From assembly GCA_021831685.1 (NCBI GenBank), contig JAKBMG010000178.1, positions 1-46,757 on the forward strand: DNA of 46,757 nucleotides. The letters run 5' to 3'. Origin of the DNA: Bacteroidota bacterium. Its GTDB lineage: Bacteria > Bacteroidota > Ignavibacteria > Ignavibacteriales > Ignavibacteriaceae. The notes under the pieces are model-generated. The model had not been told where the DNA came from and ran no database searches. It saw only the letters and a program-made list of their open reading frames with translations. Below are positions 35,424 through 44,586 of the stretch, piece by piece (positions within the stretch are counted from its first letter, which is position 1; each line of letters begins with the position of its first letter). Both the position numbers and the translations under genes were made by a program.

Positions 35424-36085
35424 AAAAGAATACTATCCTAATAGTTGAAGATGAAAAAGACACTCTATTCATTCTCGATAAACTTCTTACAAAAAACGAC
35501 TTCCAAGTTTATACCTCTACAAATGGACAAGAAGCTCTAAAATTACTCGATGAAGTTTTGCCTCAAGTGATAATTGCTGACTGGACTATGCCGGTCATGA
35601 GCGGTCTTGAGCTTTGTAATACGATTAAGAAAAACGAAAAATTTAAATCCATTTATTTTATTATCCTCACTGCCAGAGCTTCCTTAAAAGATAGAGTTAC
35701 TGGTCTAGATTTAGGAGCTGACGACTTTCTGGTTAAACCTGTTCAAAACCAGGAATTGCTTGCACGGATTCGTTCAGGTATACGTATTTATAATCTCCAA
35801 AACGAGCTCATTAAAATTGAGCATAATAAAGCCCTTATCGAAATGGCTTGCACAATCGGACATAAAATTAACAACCCTTTAAGTAGTTTAGTAGTTTCTA
35901 TCCATAATATTGAAGAAGAAATTAAGAGAATTGAAAAAACTGAGAAAAAATCCTTTGCTGAAGACTTCAATGTAATATCCCAATCAATCGAACGGATAAA
36001 AATTTTAGTAAATGACCTTACTCACCTGCAAAATCCGAAAATTATCGATTATACTTCTGATAATAAAATGCTGAAACTCGACTGA
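35420..36085 (+). CDS. Receiver plus DHp-like domain without kinase catalytic domain (REC-DHp)
   Basis: A 221-residue protein. REC is at about 4-125 (ILIVEDEKDTLFILDKLLTK, Asp54 in IIADWTMPVMSGLE, Lys in DDFLVKPVQ). A DHp-type helix follows with His148 (LIEMACTIGHKINNPLSSL). The frame stops after a second helix (residue 221), with no HATPase domain. The His-bearing helix could serve as a phosphotransfer or dimer domain. It starts with TTG overlapping the previous stop, which suggests coupled, lower translation. Confidence 0.85.
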   Translation: MKKNTILIVEDEKDTLFILDKLLTKNDFQVYTSTNGQEALKLLDEVLPQVIIADWTMPVMSGLELCNTIKKNEKFKSIYFIILTARASLKDRVTGLDLGADDFLVKPVQNQELLARIRSGIRIYNLQNELIKIEHNKALIEMACTIGHKINNPLSSLVVSIHNIEEEIKRIEKTEKKSFAEDFNVISQSIERIKILVNDLTHLQNPKIIDYTSDNKMLKLD

Positions 36086-36139
36086 TTTCGATATCCCCTA
36101 AATTATTTTCCCATTTTTTCGATTATAATTTGAGGAATT

Positions 36140-36805
36140 ATGGGTATACTAAATAAAATTGATAATATATCAGCTGGAAGCGGCTATAATAAGGCTTCTA
36201 AGACGGCTAATTCCGGCAATTTATTAAATATTAATTTTGCCCGCCGCTTAGATTTGCACGATAAGGTGGATTTTTCACCCTCGCTTAAGTATGTTAACCA
36301 AATCAATTGGAAACTGAAGGAATTTAAGCATGTTGTTAATGATAAACTTTTCCTCGATTTTGTAGTCTCAAATTTAGAATTCCAAACTACAATTGACCTG
36401 GCAAATTATAGTAAACTGGAGCTACTAAACTATTTGGTAATCAAAGAAATTGACAGCAAGAAACCCAAGAAAAAAATTATTACAGATATTTCTTCATATA
36501 TCGGTAGAACAGACTATAACCAGGATCCATTATTTATAAAGTTTTTGTCACTTAACTTATTCTTTCAAAGAGTAGAAGATTCAAATCTATCCGGTGATAT
36601 TACGATAAGAGATAAATTTGTCCTTGATGATTTTGTTAACGACATCATAAACGGAATTATGAAAGAGTTTGACTTATTAAATAATCAAATTTTTATTTTC
36701 ATTGACAAACTTGCAAATTTGAAATTGAGTGTAGCTGAAAAAAATAAGAATAACCACGGCGATTTATTAGTTATTAAGAAAATTAACGTATCCAAAATTG
36801 ACTGA
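36140..36805 (+). CDS. Unknown soluble protein next to the PAS kinase
   Basis: A 221-residue protein that I do not recognise. It has no signal peptide or membrane helix. The N-terminus is Asn/Ser/Gly rich (about 1-35), and the rest is a mixed helical region with many Lys, Asp, Leu and Ile (FVVSNLEFQTTIDLANYSKL, ELLNYLVIKEID, FVNDIINGIMKEFDLLNNQI). The following kinase starts with TTG eight bases inside it, so the two are probably made together and may interact. Confidence 0.7.
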   Translation: MGILNKIDNISAGSGYNKASKTANSGNLLNINFARRLDLHDKVDFSPSLKYVNQINWKLKEFKHVVNDKLFLDFVVSNLEFQTTIDLANYSKLELLNYLVIKEIDSKKPKKKIITDISSYIGRTDYNQDPLFIKFLSLNLFFQRVEDSNLSGDITIRDKFVLDDFVNDIINGIMKEFDLLNNQIFIFIDKLANLKLSVAEKNKNNHGDLLVIKKINVSKID

Positions 36806-38684
36806 ATTTAACAACAATAAAGATAATAACGAACCTAAGAGTTTCATCTCTTTTTCGGAATTTGAATCCTTTTACCACATGTCTGATAGCAGCCCACTTG
36901 CAATTGTCGATGCTACATTCCGGATTATTTTTTCAAATAGTTCCTTTTTAAAAATCTTTAAATTTTATCACAATCAAAAATTCTTTGAGCTTAACTCCGA
37001 GCCGGACTTGCGTAACATGCTGTTAATTTTAACGAACAGCAGCTATAACAATATGCAGTTCGATCTTTTTTACTCCCCCGAACATAACTTAGAATCCAGT
37101 GATTTTAACGTTCAAGCCGAAAGAATCTTTATTGAAGAACATGAATATTTTGTCTTGGTCTTCAAATCACTAAAAGAAAAAAACAAGCTTGAAGATAGAA
37201 TAAACAACCTCCACAATGCCCTGGAATATGGGAATGTGCCAATTATCATTACAAATGAATCCGGAATAATTACTTACTCTACCACCTCCTTTGAAAAAAT
37301 ATTAAAAACTGGAATTGAAATTATCTATAATCAATCCGTCGTTGATGCGCTTGCTTTTTATTTAACCAACGAGGACAAAAAGGAGCTGCAAGATGCGATA
37401 AATAAAGTTGAGGTGTGGAATAAAATTATTTCCTCTACCGGTACTGATGGCAATACGCTCTATGAAGAGTTGAAATTAAATCCAATTTTTATTGAAGGTA
37501 AGGATACCCTTAATTTTATTTTAACTGCAAACGATATTACTAACTATATCCTAAAAAATCTCTTCATTAGAAAGTCTGAAAGACGCCTTAAATCCATTAT
37601 TAATAATATTTCCGATTTGCTTTTCATCTTTAAGAACAAAGACGGACAATTTTTATTTGAAAACGCAAATGAAAATTTCTGCAGAATATTTTCAATAAAC
37701 AAAGTAACCGCTGTTAAAAAAGAGATTGATTCAGTCTTAAATCCAAAATTTTTAAATGAGATAAAGAATTCAATAAAACAATTTAACGGCAACGATAAAT
37801 CTTTTGTCGAATTTAAGTTTGTTAATTCTCTTAACAGCCAGTATAGTGTAAAAATTTCGATAATCAAGGATGATCTTGAAAAAGAAGATATTTACGTTGT
37901 CGGTATGCATGACATTACTGATCAAATGCTTTACCAGGAGAGACTTAAAAAAGCCTACGAGAAAGAAATTAGTCTGAATAAAATGAAAACGGCTTTCTTA
38001 GAAAATATGTCCCATGAAATTCGTACACCTTTTAATGCTATTGTAGGATATTCCGAAATAATAGATGATTGCATCAAGAATCAAGAATATGATGCAATAT
38101 TAGAATTGATAAGTTCCTTCAAAGATGTGTTAAGCCGTGTACTCAATCTGTTTAATAATATTGTCGAAGTCTTTCAAATATACTCAGGAGAAGTTGAGCT
38201 TGATCTGGTAACGCTTAATTGCAACCAGGTGCTTAAGTCTGTTTACAATAAGAAATTGTTAGAAGCCGAAAAGAAAAATCTGGTATTTCAATTAGCGCTG
38301 GACAGCGAAATTCTGAATGTAAAAACGGACTGGATAAAGTTAGAAAAAATAGTTGACTCGTTGGTTACCAATGCTATAAAATATACCGATACCGGAAAAA
38401 TTGTTATCAATTCAGGCTCTGAAATCGATAAGGTGAAAATCACAATCTCAGATACCGGAAAGGGAATTGAAGATATAGACATTAAAAGGTTATTTGAGCC
38501 CTTTGTTCAATCTGAAGACGCCTACGTTCGTAATTATGAAGGCGCCGGGCTAGGTTTAACAATTGCATACCAGCTTACCAAACTATTGAACGGCGATTTT
38601 GAAATTCAAAGTGAAAAGAATATGGGGACCAAAATTATTTTAACTTTTCCCAAAATTGAAGAATTCGTCGCCGCTGATCTTTAA
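36798..38684 (+). CDS. Soluble multi-PAS sensor histidine kinase
   Basis: A 628-residue kinase without membrane helices. Three PAS-like regions lie at about 20-125, 130-250 and 260-380 (IIITNESGIITYSTTSFEKI, FIFKNKDGQFLFENANENF). The DHp domain has His406 (FLENMSHEIRTPFNAIVGYS), and the ATPase domain is complete: N box VDSLVTNAIKYTDTG, G1 DTGKGI, F box LFEPFVQ, G2 GAGLGLTIAYQL. The start is a TTG within the preceding gene. It is the only evidently active kinase near the receiver proteins of this locus, so it may feed them. Confidence 0.9.
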   Translation: MTEFNNNKDNNEPKSFISFSEFESFYHMSDSSPLAIVDATFRIIFSNSSFLKIFKFYHNQKFFELNSEPDLRNMLLILTNSSYNNMQFDLFYSPEHNLESSDFNVQAERIFIEEHEYFVLVFKSLKEKNKLEDRINNLHNALEYGNVPIIITNESGIITYSTTSFEKILKTGIEIIYNQSVVDALAFYLTNEDKKELQDAINKVEVWNKIISSTGTDGNTLYEELKLNPIFIEGKDTLNFILTANDITNYILKNLFIRKSERRLKSIINNISDLLFIFKNKDGQFLFENANENFCRIFSINKVTAVKKEIDSVLNPKFLNEIKNSIKQFNGNDKSFVEFKFVNSLNSQYSVKISIIKDDLEKEDIYVVGMHDITDQMLYQERLKKAYEKEISLNKMKTAFLENMSHEIRTPFNAIVGYSEIIDDCIKNQEYDAILELISSFKDVLSRVLNLFNNIVEVFQIYSGEVELDLVTLNCNQVLKSVYNKKLLEAEKKNLVFQLALDSEILNVKTDWIKLEKIVDSLVTNAIKYTDTGKIVINSGSEIDKVKITISDTGKGIEDIDIKRLFEPFVQSEDAYVRNYEGAGLGLTIAYQLTKLLNGDFEIQSEKNMGTKIILTFPKIEEFVAADL

Positions 38685-38768
38685 ATGGATACCCTCATTT
38701 ATCTGACTCTGAAAGCACAAATAATTTGATTTGCCTTTACTCTTTGAAAGAAAAAATCATGTGACAAT

Positions 38769-38806
38769 TTGCATTTACATGCAATTGAATATTTTTATTA
38801 TATTTG
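38769..38806 (+). promoter_or_regulatory. Candidate promoter with overlapping dyad before the 120-residue gene
   Basis: TATATTTG at 38799-38806 matches the Bacteroidetes-type -7 element TAnnTTTG. The matching -33 TTTG is poor. A dyad TTGCAT-N4-ATGCAA (38769-38784) lies at the -33 region and could be an operator. The rest of the 206-base gap after the kinase shows no clear terminator. The downstream gene starts at 38891, leaving a leader of about 80 bases. Confidence 0.35.
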
Positions 38807-38890
38807 AGACAAAACTTATCTATAGAAATTAAGCATTCAAAAAACTATTAAAATTATTATTGAGAATTTATTTAGAAGGGCTCAAAGGGA

Positions 38891-39253
38891 ATGGGAAAAA
38901 AAATCTTAGAATATTATATTTCTGATCAAGATAAAAACAATTCAAACCCTAAAAAAAATTCTTCTCAACCCAAGAAGGCAAAGGTCATTATACCCGATAA
39001 ATCAAATAAGCTTTGTCAAATGATATTAGAAAAAATTGAGTCGTCAAAACCAAAGGTTGTTCCTGACAATTACCAACAAAATATTGAAATTGTTAAATCG
39101 TCGATTGCTATTCTTTCGGAATGTTCTAATTTGTTACTCCAACATAAAAAAGAAATGAAAAACCAGCATATTAGAGATTGCCGCACTGCTATTAAAAATA
39201 TGTATAAAATTCATATGGAAATTAGAGAACAATTAGAATCGGGGAAGAAATAA
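38891..39253 (+). CDS. Small basic helical protein, unknown (weak FlgM-like pattern)
   Basis: A 120-residue protein with a disordered Lys/Asn/Ser-rich front (1-45) and a helical rest (QNIEIVKSSIAILSECSNLL, MYKIHMEIREQLESGKK). No family is recognised with confidence. A short stretch, ILEKIESSKPKVVPDNY, loosely recalls the FlgM core pattern (KEAIxxGxYKVDxxxxA), but the rest does not help. It has its own upstream gap with a promoter-like element and ends 43 bases from the convergent lptG. Confidence 0.6.
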   Translation: MGKKILEYYISDQDKNNSNPKKNSSQPKKAKVIIPDKSNKLCQMILEKIESSKPKVVPDNYQQNIEIVKSSIAILSECSNLLLQHKKEMKNQHIRDCRTAIKNMYKIHMEIREQLESGKK

Positions 39254-39296
39254 ATCCATACCTTTATCACAGAATTTAGATTTTGAATGACCAATC

Positions 39297-40379
39297 TTAT
39301 TGCGGTGCTTTCATCAAGCTAAAAATTGCCGCGGCAAGAAAGATAAGATTTGCTGACCAAGCAGTTAAAAGCGGACTTAGCGCTCCATTCTTTCCGAAGG
39401 CTTCACTAATTTGCATAAATACCAAGTAAATAAAGGTAACAAGAATGTTTACGCCCATCTGCACCGCTAAACCGCCTCGCCTTTTGTTTGCAGAGATCGG
39501 CAAACCGAATAACACAACTACGAGGCTTGCTAATGGAAATGAAAATCTTGAGTAATACTCAATTAAAGTGCTGGTAGGATCGCTGCCGGATGTTTTTTCA
39601 GAATTAATTAAATCACTCAACTGAGCAAGATTCATATCTTCCGGGCGCTGCTGCTTTGTGATTAAATCATGTGGGGAAAAATTTAGGTAACTGACTTTCA
39701 TTGAAGGAAAATATTGAGCGGTTTGTGATGAGTCGTTAAATACTCTTTGAACAACATTGCGTAGAAGCCATGAACGGCTTGTGGAATCATAAGTCATGCT
39801 TGCTGCATCAATCCGTGATACCATTCTTGTTAAATTGTTTTTATCAAACTCTTCTATACTTACACGGTTAGCTTGATTTCTTGAGTTGTCAAAGTAAACA
39901 ATTGTTACAATTCTTGTTTGAGAATCTTGAAAGAAAAGATTATTCCCGCTATCATTATAACCGGAATTAAGATATTTCATTTCAATCTGCTGTTTTGTTT
40001 TGTTTGCCAGGGGAACAACGTAGCCAGCAAAATAAATTGAAAACAGGCTAACGAAAAAAGTCACGATTAAAAACGGGACCATAAATCGGTAAAGACTTAC
40101 ACCGCTTGATTTAATTGCTGTTAACTCGCTAAGGTTCGCTGCTTTACCGACTACGAATAGAGCTGCAAACAGTACCGCTACTGGTGTCATCAGTTTTATA
40201 ATATCAGGGCTGAAAACAATATAATAATAGGCAATGAACTGCCAGGGCACGTTTTGATCTAAAAAACTGCCTAGGTTTTCAAGCATGTTTAAGACAACAA
40301 AAATCAGCGTAAATGAAATTAATCCAAATAAAATTGTCTGAATAAATTGCTTGATTAAATATTTATCTAGTATCTTCAT
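39297..40379 (-). CDS. lptG: LPS export permease LptG-type (YjgP/YjgQ family)
   Basis: Inner-membrane subunit of the LptB2FG transporter that moves lipopolysaccharide to the outer membrane. The 360 residues have the six-helix pattern, starting MKILDKYLIKQFIQTILFGL and containing ELTAIKSSGVSLYRFMVPFL, a periplasmic beta-jellyroll, and C-terminal FPLASLVVVLFGLPISANKR. It directly follows its partner on the minus strand. Assignment as LptG rather than LptF is from order and start motif. Confidence 0.88.
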   Translation of the reverse strand: MKILDKYLIKQFIQTILFGLISFTLIFVVLNMLENLGSFLDQNVPWQFIAYYYIVFSPDIIKLMTPVAVLFAALFVVGKAANLSELTAIKSSGVSLYRFMVPFLIVTFFVSLFSIYFAGYVVPLANKTKQQIEMKYLNSGYNDSGNNLFFQDSQTRIVTIVYFDNSRNQANRVSIEEFDKNNLTRMVSRIDAASMTYDSTSRSWLLRNVVQRVFNDSSQTAQYFPSMKVSYLNFSPHDLITKQQRPEDMNLAQLSDLINSEKTSGSDPTSTLIEYYSRFSFPLASLVVVLFGLPISANKRRGGLAVQMGVNILVTFIYLVFMQISEAFGKNGALSPLLTAWSANLIFLAAAIFSLMKAPQ

Positions 40380-41756
40380 CTAGTTTTCTTCGGATTCTTC
40401 CGGGTAACTTCGCCATTGTTTTGGTATAAACCTTTTCAGTGCGGATAAATTAATTGTAACCGTTTCTTGAATCGTTTTTGTGGTTAACAAAAGTCCTACA
40501 ATTACTAAAAGAATATTCGCAGACCACATTCCCCAGAAGGGAGTAATAATATTTCGATCGGCAAGCTTCTCCCCGCCGATTAAAAATGCCCAATAAACAA
40601 CAAAGAAAAACAAACTAATGCTTGCCGCAATCCCGAATCCTCCTTTTCTTACCATTACGCCAAGCGGTGCACCTATCAAAATAAAAACTATACATGCAAC
40701 CGGCAAAGCATATTTCTTATGAACTTCAACTGTGTAAGAATTTATCTCATCCTGAATAGATTGCCAGACTCTGTAATTTGCCGTAATTACATTTTGCGCT
40801 GTCCTAATCTGTTGTAATGCATTTAAATAAAGAAGATTTCGCGATACTGATTTAGGAAAATTTGTAGGATTAAGAGCCGAAGCGGTATCGATAAACATAT
40901 ATTTATTTGTTTCGGCAGTTAAATTTTTTAGAGCGTTGTTCCGGATCTGGTTAAGACTGTCAATTATGGTAACCATGGCGCCGGTGCTTAGTTCGCGGTC
41001 ACCGCGCGGTGCTCCAGGTGCAGATTGTTGAAATGAAAACTGATCGCCATTCATAATTATTCGATGCTTCTGAAATTTTATTTCCCGGTAATAATTGGTC
41101 TGCACTGCATCAGATTCGTGGATCTCTCCGTTCCATAAATCCATAATTAATTTTGACTGGTCCTTTGAAAAATAAATTTTTCCTCTTTGGGCAGTAACCA
41201 CATCTACCCTGGTTGGATTAGTGTAATCATAAATTACTACGTTGTGAAGCTCGTTTGTGCTTTTATCAATTTCTCGCGCAAGAATTGCATAGTTGGCTAC
41301 ATCCTGTGAAAATACTCCCGGCTGAAGCGAGAGCGTAGGTTTCTGCCGTGAGATATCTTCCATTAAGATTTTCGCCTGGTGGTTAGCATCCGGAAGAACA
41401 TCATTATTAAAAAGAAAAAGTAGATATGCTACTACAATGCTTGCTATAAAAGGAGCAGCCATCATTTTTTTAAGACTTACACCTGAGGACTTTAATATTG
41501 TTATTTCATTATTTTGGGACATACTGCCGAAAGCCATGAGTGTAGATACTAGAGTTGCCATTGGTACAACAAGCACTACCATCCACGCAAGATTAAAGGT
41601 TATCAATTTTATTATTACCCAAACTCCCAAACCTTTTCCGATAAGCCGGTCAGCAAACTTCATCATGAATTGAAGCAGGAAAATGAAAATCAAAGTAATG
41701 TTTGAAAAAACAAACGGTACTATGTGGTTCTTTAATATGTATCTCGATAAAATCAT
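40380..41756 (-). CDS. lptF: LPS export permease LptF-type (YjgP/YjgQ family)
   Basis: First gene of a two-gene minus-strand unit. The 458 residues include ILSRYILKNHIVPFVFSNIT, VPMATLVSTLMAFGSMSQNN, EITILKSSGVSLKKMMAAPF and a C-terminal IVFILIGAPLGVMVRKGGFG. The periplasmic part is longer than in LptG and contains an extra helical region (about 265-345; MVTIIDSLNQIRNNALKNL). Stop and start of the pair abut. The presence of LptFG implies an LPS-type outer membrane. Confidence 0.88.
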   Translation of the reverse strand: MILSRYILKNHIVPFVFSNITLIFIFLLQFMMKFADRLIGKGLGVWVIIKLITFNLAWMVVLVVPMATLVSTLMAFGSMSQNNEITILKSSGVSLKKMMAAPFIASIVVAYLLFLFNNDVLPDANHQAKILMEDISRQKPTLSLQPGVFSQDVANYAILAREIDKSTNELHNVVIYDYTNPTRVDVVTAQRGKIYFSKDQSKLIMDLWNGEIHESDAVQTNYYREIKFQKHRIIMNGDQFSFQQSAPGAPRGDRELSTGAMVTIIDSLNQIRNNALKNLTAETNKYMFIDTASALNPTNFPKSVSRNLLYLNALQQIRTAQNVITANYRVWQSIQDEINSYTVEVHKKYALPVACIVFILIGAPLGVMVRKGGFGIAASISLFFFVVYWAFLIGGEKLADRNIITPFWGMWSANILLVIVGLLLTTKTIQETVTINLSALKRFIPKQWRSYPEESEEN

Positions 41757-41823
41757 GCAGTCAATATATAAAAGCGGTAAAAGTTTAACAAGAAGACTTC
41801 CTTTTTATAAACAAAATAAATTA

Positions 41824-41870
41824 TTGACCTCATTGCAAATTCTTTATTAGAAATAATTTTTATATGTTTG
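41824..41870 (+). promoter_or_regulatory. Candidate promoter region for the M20 peptidase gene
   Basis: The 242-base divergent gap between lptF and the peptidase is very AT-rich. TTGACC at 41824-41829 could be a -35 element, with the weak TTAGAA 17 bases on. TATGTTTG at 41863-41870 matches the TAnnTTTG -7 form, without a good -33. Both point toward the peptidase. I see no convincing promoter for lptF on the other strand and no repeat. Confidence 0.22.
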
Positions 41871-41998
41871 ATCACTAAAACTATCGGGAATTAGTAACCA
41901 ATAAGTTAAAAGAAAACTTTACAAAGTTAATCTTTTAAAATCAAAATTGATTTTTACAAAAAATCACATAATCATTTAAAAAACAAAGGAGCTTAATT

Positions 41999-43363
41999 GT
42001 GCAGGAAGTAATTAATTATATCGAAAACAACCAGCAAAGTTATATCGAAGAGCTTAAAGAATTTTTAAAGATTCCAAGTATTAGCACCTCGATAGAAAAT
42101 AAAAGCGAAGTAAACCGCTGCGCAGACTTTGTAGCATCAAAATTGAAAGATGCCGGCATGAGTCACGTAGAAATTTTTAAGACTGAAGGACATCCTCTTG
42201 TATACGGCGAGTGGCTTGGTGCACCTGGGAAACCTACTGTTTTAATTTACGGGCATTATGATGTTCAACCCGCTGACCCTATTGAACTCTGGGATAGCCC
42301 GCCTTTTGAACCTGTAATTAAAGACGGGAAAATTTTTGCAAGAGGCGCCACAGACGACAAAGGACAAGTGTTCATGCACATAAAAAGTGTTGAAGCATTT
42401 TTCAAAGTTGAAGGAAGTCTTCCGCTGAATGTGAAATTTATAATCGAAGGTGAAGAAGAAATCGGAAGCGAAAATTTGGAGCCGTTTATAATTCAACATC
42501 TTGAATTGCTTAAATGCGATGCTGTTTTAATTTCGGATACTGCTCTTTATGAAGAAGGAATTCCGACATTAACTTATGGACTTCGCGGTCTTTCTTATAT
42601 GGAAGTTGAAGTCACAGGTCCACAAAGAGATCTTCATTCGGGTACTTTCGGCGGTGCTGTAGGAAATCCCATAAATGTTTTAGCAGAAATGATTGCAAAG
42701 CTGCACGATAAAAACGGAAGAATAACAATCCCTCATTTCTACGACGATGTTTTAACTCTTACAAAAAAAGAAAAGGATAATTTCAAGCGCCTTAAGTTTT
42801 CTGAGAAGAAATTTGCTAAAGAACTCGGTGTTGCAGAACTGACAGGCGAAAAAGGTTTTTCTTCTCTTGAAAGAACTTGGGTTCGTCCAACTTTAGATTG
42901 CAACGGAATTACCGGAGGATTTACCGGACAGGGGGCTAAAACAGTTATTGCATCCAAAGCCTTGGCAAAAATAAGTATGCGTTTAGTGCCCAACCAGGAC
43001 CCCGTTAAAGTTGCTAAAGAATTTGAAAAGTATATAAAGAAAATTGCTCCTAAAACTGTAAAAGTAACAGTAAAAAATCTTCATGGAGCCTATCCTGTTT
43101 TAATTCCTCTTACCGATCATTCCACAATTGCTGCTACAAAAGCTATGGAAAAAGCCTTTGGTAAAAAAATGGTCTTTATAAGAGAAGGAGGCTCGGTTCC
43201 GATTGTTACTACCTTCGTAAAGAAATTGAAAGCCCCAACAGTTTTAATGGGGCTTGGCTTAAATTCGGAAAACCTTCACTCTCCAAATGAACATTTTAAC
43301 CTAAATCATTTCCGGCTTGGTATTATTAGTTCGGCTTATTTCCTGAAGGAATATTCATTATGA
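41999..43363 (+). CDS. M20-family metallodipeptidase
   Basis: Cytoplasmic two-zinc peptidase of the M20 family (carnosinase/CNDP-like group), probably cleaving dipeptides. Metal and catalytic residues are present: His86 in YGHYDVQP, Asp119 in GATDDKGQ, Glu152/Glu153 in IIEGEEEIGSE. A dimerisation domain follows (GPQRDLHSGTFGG), and the C-terminal metal His lies in NSENLHSPNEHFN. Length 454 is normal. The start is GTG with an AAAGGAGC site upstream. Substrate is not certain. Confidence 0.92.
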   Translation: MQEVINYIENNQQSYIEELKEFLKIPSISTSIENKSEVNRCADFVASKLKDAGMSHVEIFKTEGHPLVYGEWLGAPGKPTVLIYGHYDVQPADPIELWDSPPFEPVIKDGKIFARGATDDKGQVFMHIKSVEAFFKVEGSLPLNVKFIIEGEEEIGSENLEPFIIQHLELLKCDAVLISDTALYEEGIPTLTYGLRGLSYMEVEVTGPQRDLHSGTFGGAVGNPINVLAEMIAKLHDKNGRITIPHFYDDVLTLTKKEKDNFKRLKFSEKKFAKELGVAELTGEKGFSSLERTWVRPTLDCNGITGGFTGQGAKTVIASKALAKISMRLVPNQDPVKVAKEFEKYIKKIAPKTVKVTVKNLHGAYPVLIPLTDHSTIAATKAMEKAFGKKMVFIREGGSVPIVTTFVKKLKAPTVLMGLGLNSENLHSPNEHFNLNHFRLGIISSAYFLKEYSL

Positions 43364-43427
43364 GCCTGTGTTCTATTCTTAGATTGATAACGGAAATTCA
43401 AGTTAAGGTTTTTTAGAGGGCAAACTC

Positions 43428-43449
43428 ACAAAGGAATTTCTTTGTTTTT
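43428..43449 (+). terminator. Possible weak intrinsic terminator after the peptidase gene
   Basis: ACAAAG (43428-43433) pairs with CTTTGT (43440-43445) around GAATTT and runs into TTTTT. The stem is short and AT-rich, so this is weak. The rest of the 208-base gap before the lipoprotein gene shows no further element that I can support. Confidence 0.35.
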
Positions 43450-43571
43450 CATATTTTTTGATGGTAATCGCCGACTTTATTTAGATTTTATCAACGGCAT
43501 AATTGTTGGTAAGTATGACTAAGATTTTATTTCCACAAAAGCATCAATTGAAAAAACAATAGAATCGGAAT

Positions 43572-44429
43572 ATGAAAAAGGTATATCCTTTGGTGTTTCT
43601 AACATTATTTTCTTTCCTATTTTTCTCCTGCGGGAAAAAAGGTCAAGAGAATGTTCAGCGCAGCCAAAGCGGAGATGTTGCTACTTCGCCGAATACAGAT
43701 GCGGATATACAAATGTATAATCTACGAGTAAAACAGCAACAAGCCGGCACTCAATCCGCCTACGATACACTTTCGGTCGTTGAATATGTCCTAAAAAATT
43801 ATCCCAAAGGCTCGTACTTAGTTAATTTTGATAAGACTTTTACCTATAACATTCCTAAGCCTGCAGTAATTTATTTAAATAATCAAAATGGAACTTACGT
43901 TTTTGCAGTAGTTGCAAAATCAAAACCGGGCGAAAGGTTAATAGAGTCAAAAAATGTTGTCGGCTATGATCAAAGCTTTGTAAACTTAGATAGTACTCAC
44001 CTTGGAACTGCGTTCTTCTACCTGGTTTTGTTGAAAGCTGAAAACGGAAGCTTTACAAATATTTGGGAATCGCCTATTCCGGGACACGGCGGATTTAATT
44101 ATATGGATATGCAAAAATGGGCTTATAACGGTACGCCTTACGTCCGTGTTGACTTCCATTATGCAAGAGGCATCGGACATATCGACTATAATTATTTCCT
44201 CGTCAACGGACTTATCAACCCCCCTCATCTACTTATGACTTATGAGTGGATTGATGCCAAACGAACCATCGCAAATGTAAACGATGATAAATATCCCGAT
44301 TACTACGAATATCTTTATTATAATCTTCCGAATAGAATTTATGCTGCAGATTCAATTCCGTTTGTTTGGGATGTAAAAGACAGTCTTTACGTGAACACCA
44401 GAAATCACCGTCAAACGCAACCATACTAA
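43572..44429 (+). CDS. Predicted lipoprotein, unknown function
   Basis: A 285-residue exported protein. Signal peptide 1-19 ends in the lipobox FFSC with Cys20, so it should be a lipoprotein. After a Gln/Ser/Asp-rich linker, a globular part begins near residue 65 (VVEYVLKNYPKGSYLVNFDK). It is rich in Tyr and Asn and contains NVNDDKYPDYYEYLYYN, like short repeats of FG-GAP/VCBS-type extracellular proteins. No family is recognised. It stands alone, with gaps on both sides. Confidence 0.8.
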   Translation: MKKVYPLVFLTLFSFLFFSCGKKGQENVQRSQSGDVATSPNTDADIQMYNLRVKQQQAGTQSAYDTLSVVEYVLKNYPKGSYLVNFDKTFTYNIPKPAVIYLNNQNGTYVFAVVAKSKPGERLIESKNVVGYDQSFVNLDSTHLGTAFFYLVLLKAENGSFTNIWESPIPGHGGFNYMDMQKWAYNGTPYVRVDFHYARGIGHIDYNYFLVNGLINPPHLLMTYEWIDAKRTIANVNDDKYPDYYEYLYYNLPNRIYAADSIPFVWDVKDSLYVNTRNHRQTQPY

Positions 44430-44586
44430 CATCTACTTAATTTCAATTTTGTTTTATTGATTTCGTTATTTCAATTTTCTATCTTTGTTATAAGCAAGTT
44501 TTAACGCTGAGATCACAATAAAACTAGTCTTTCTAAAGTATTCTAAAAAAGGGAAATCAAATCAAAATAACCTTCTGTGGACATTA

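Noticed and set aside
43458-43520. Short frame DGNRRLYLDFINGIIVGKYD as a gene remnant
   Set aside because: No start, no family match, and the run is short enough to be chance in AT-rich DNA.
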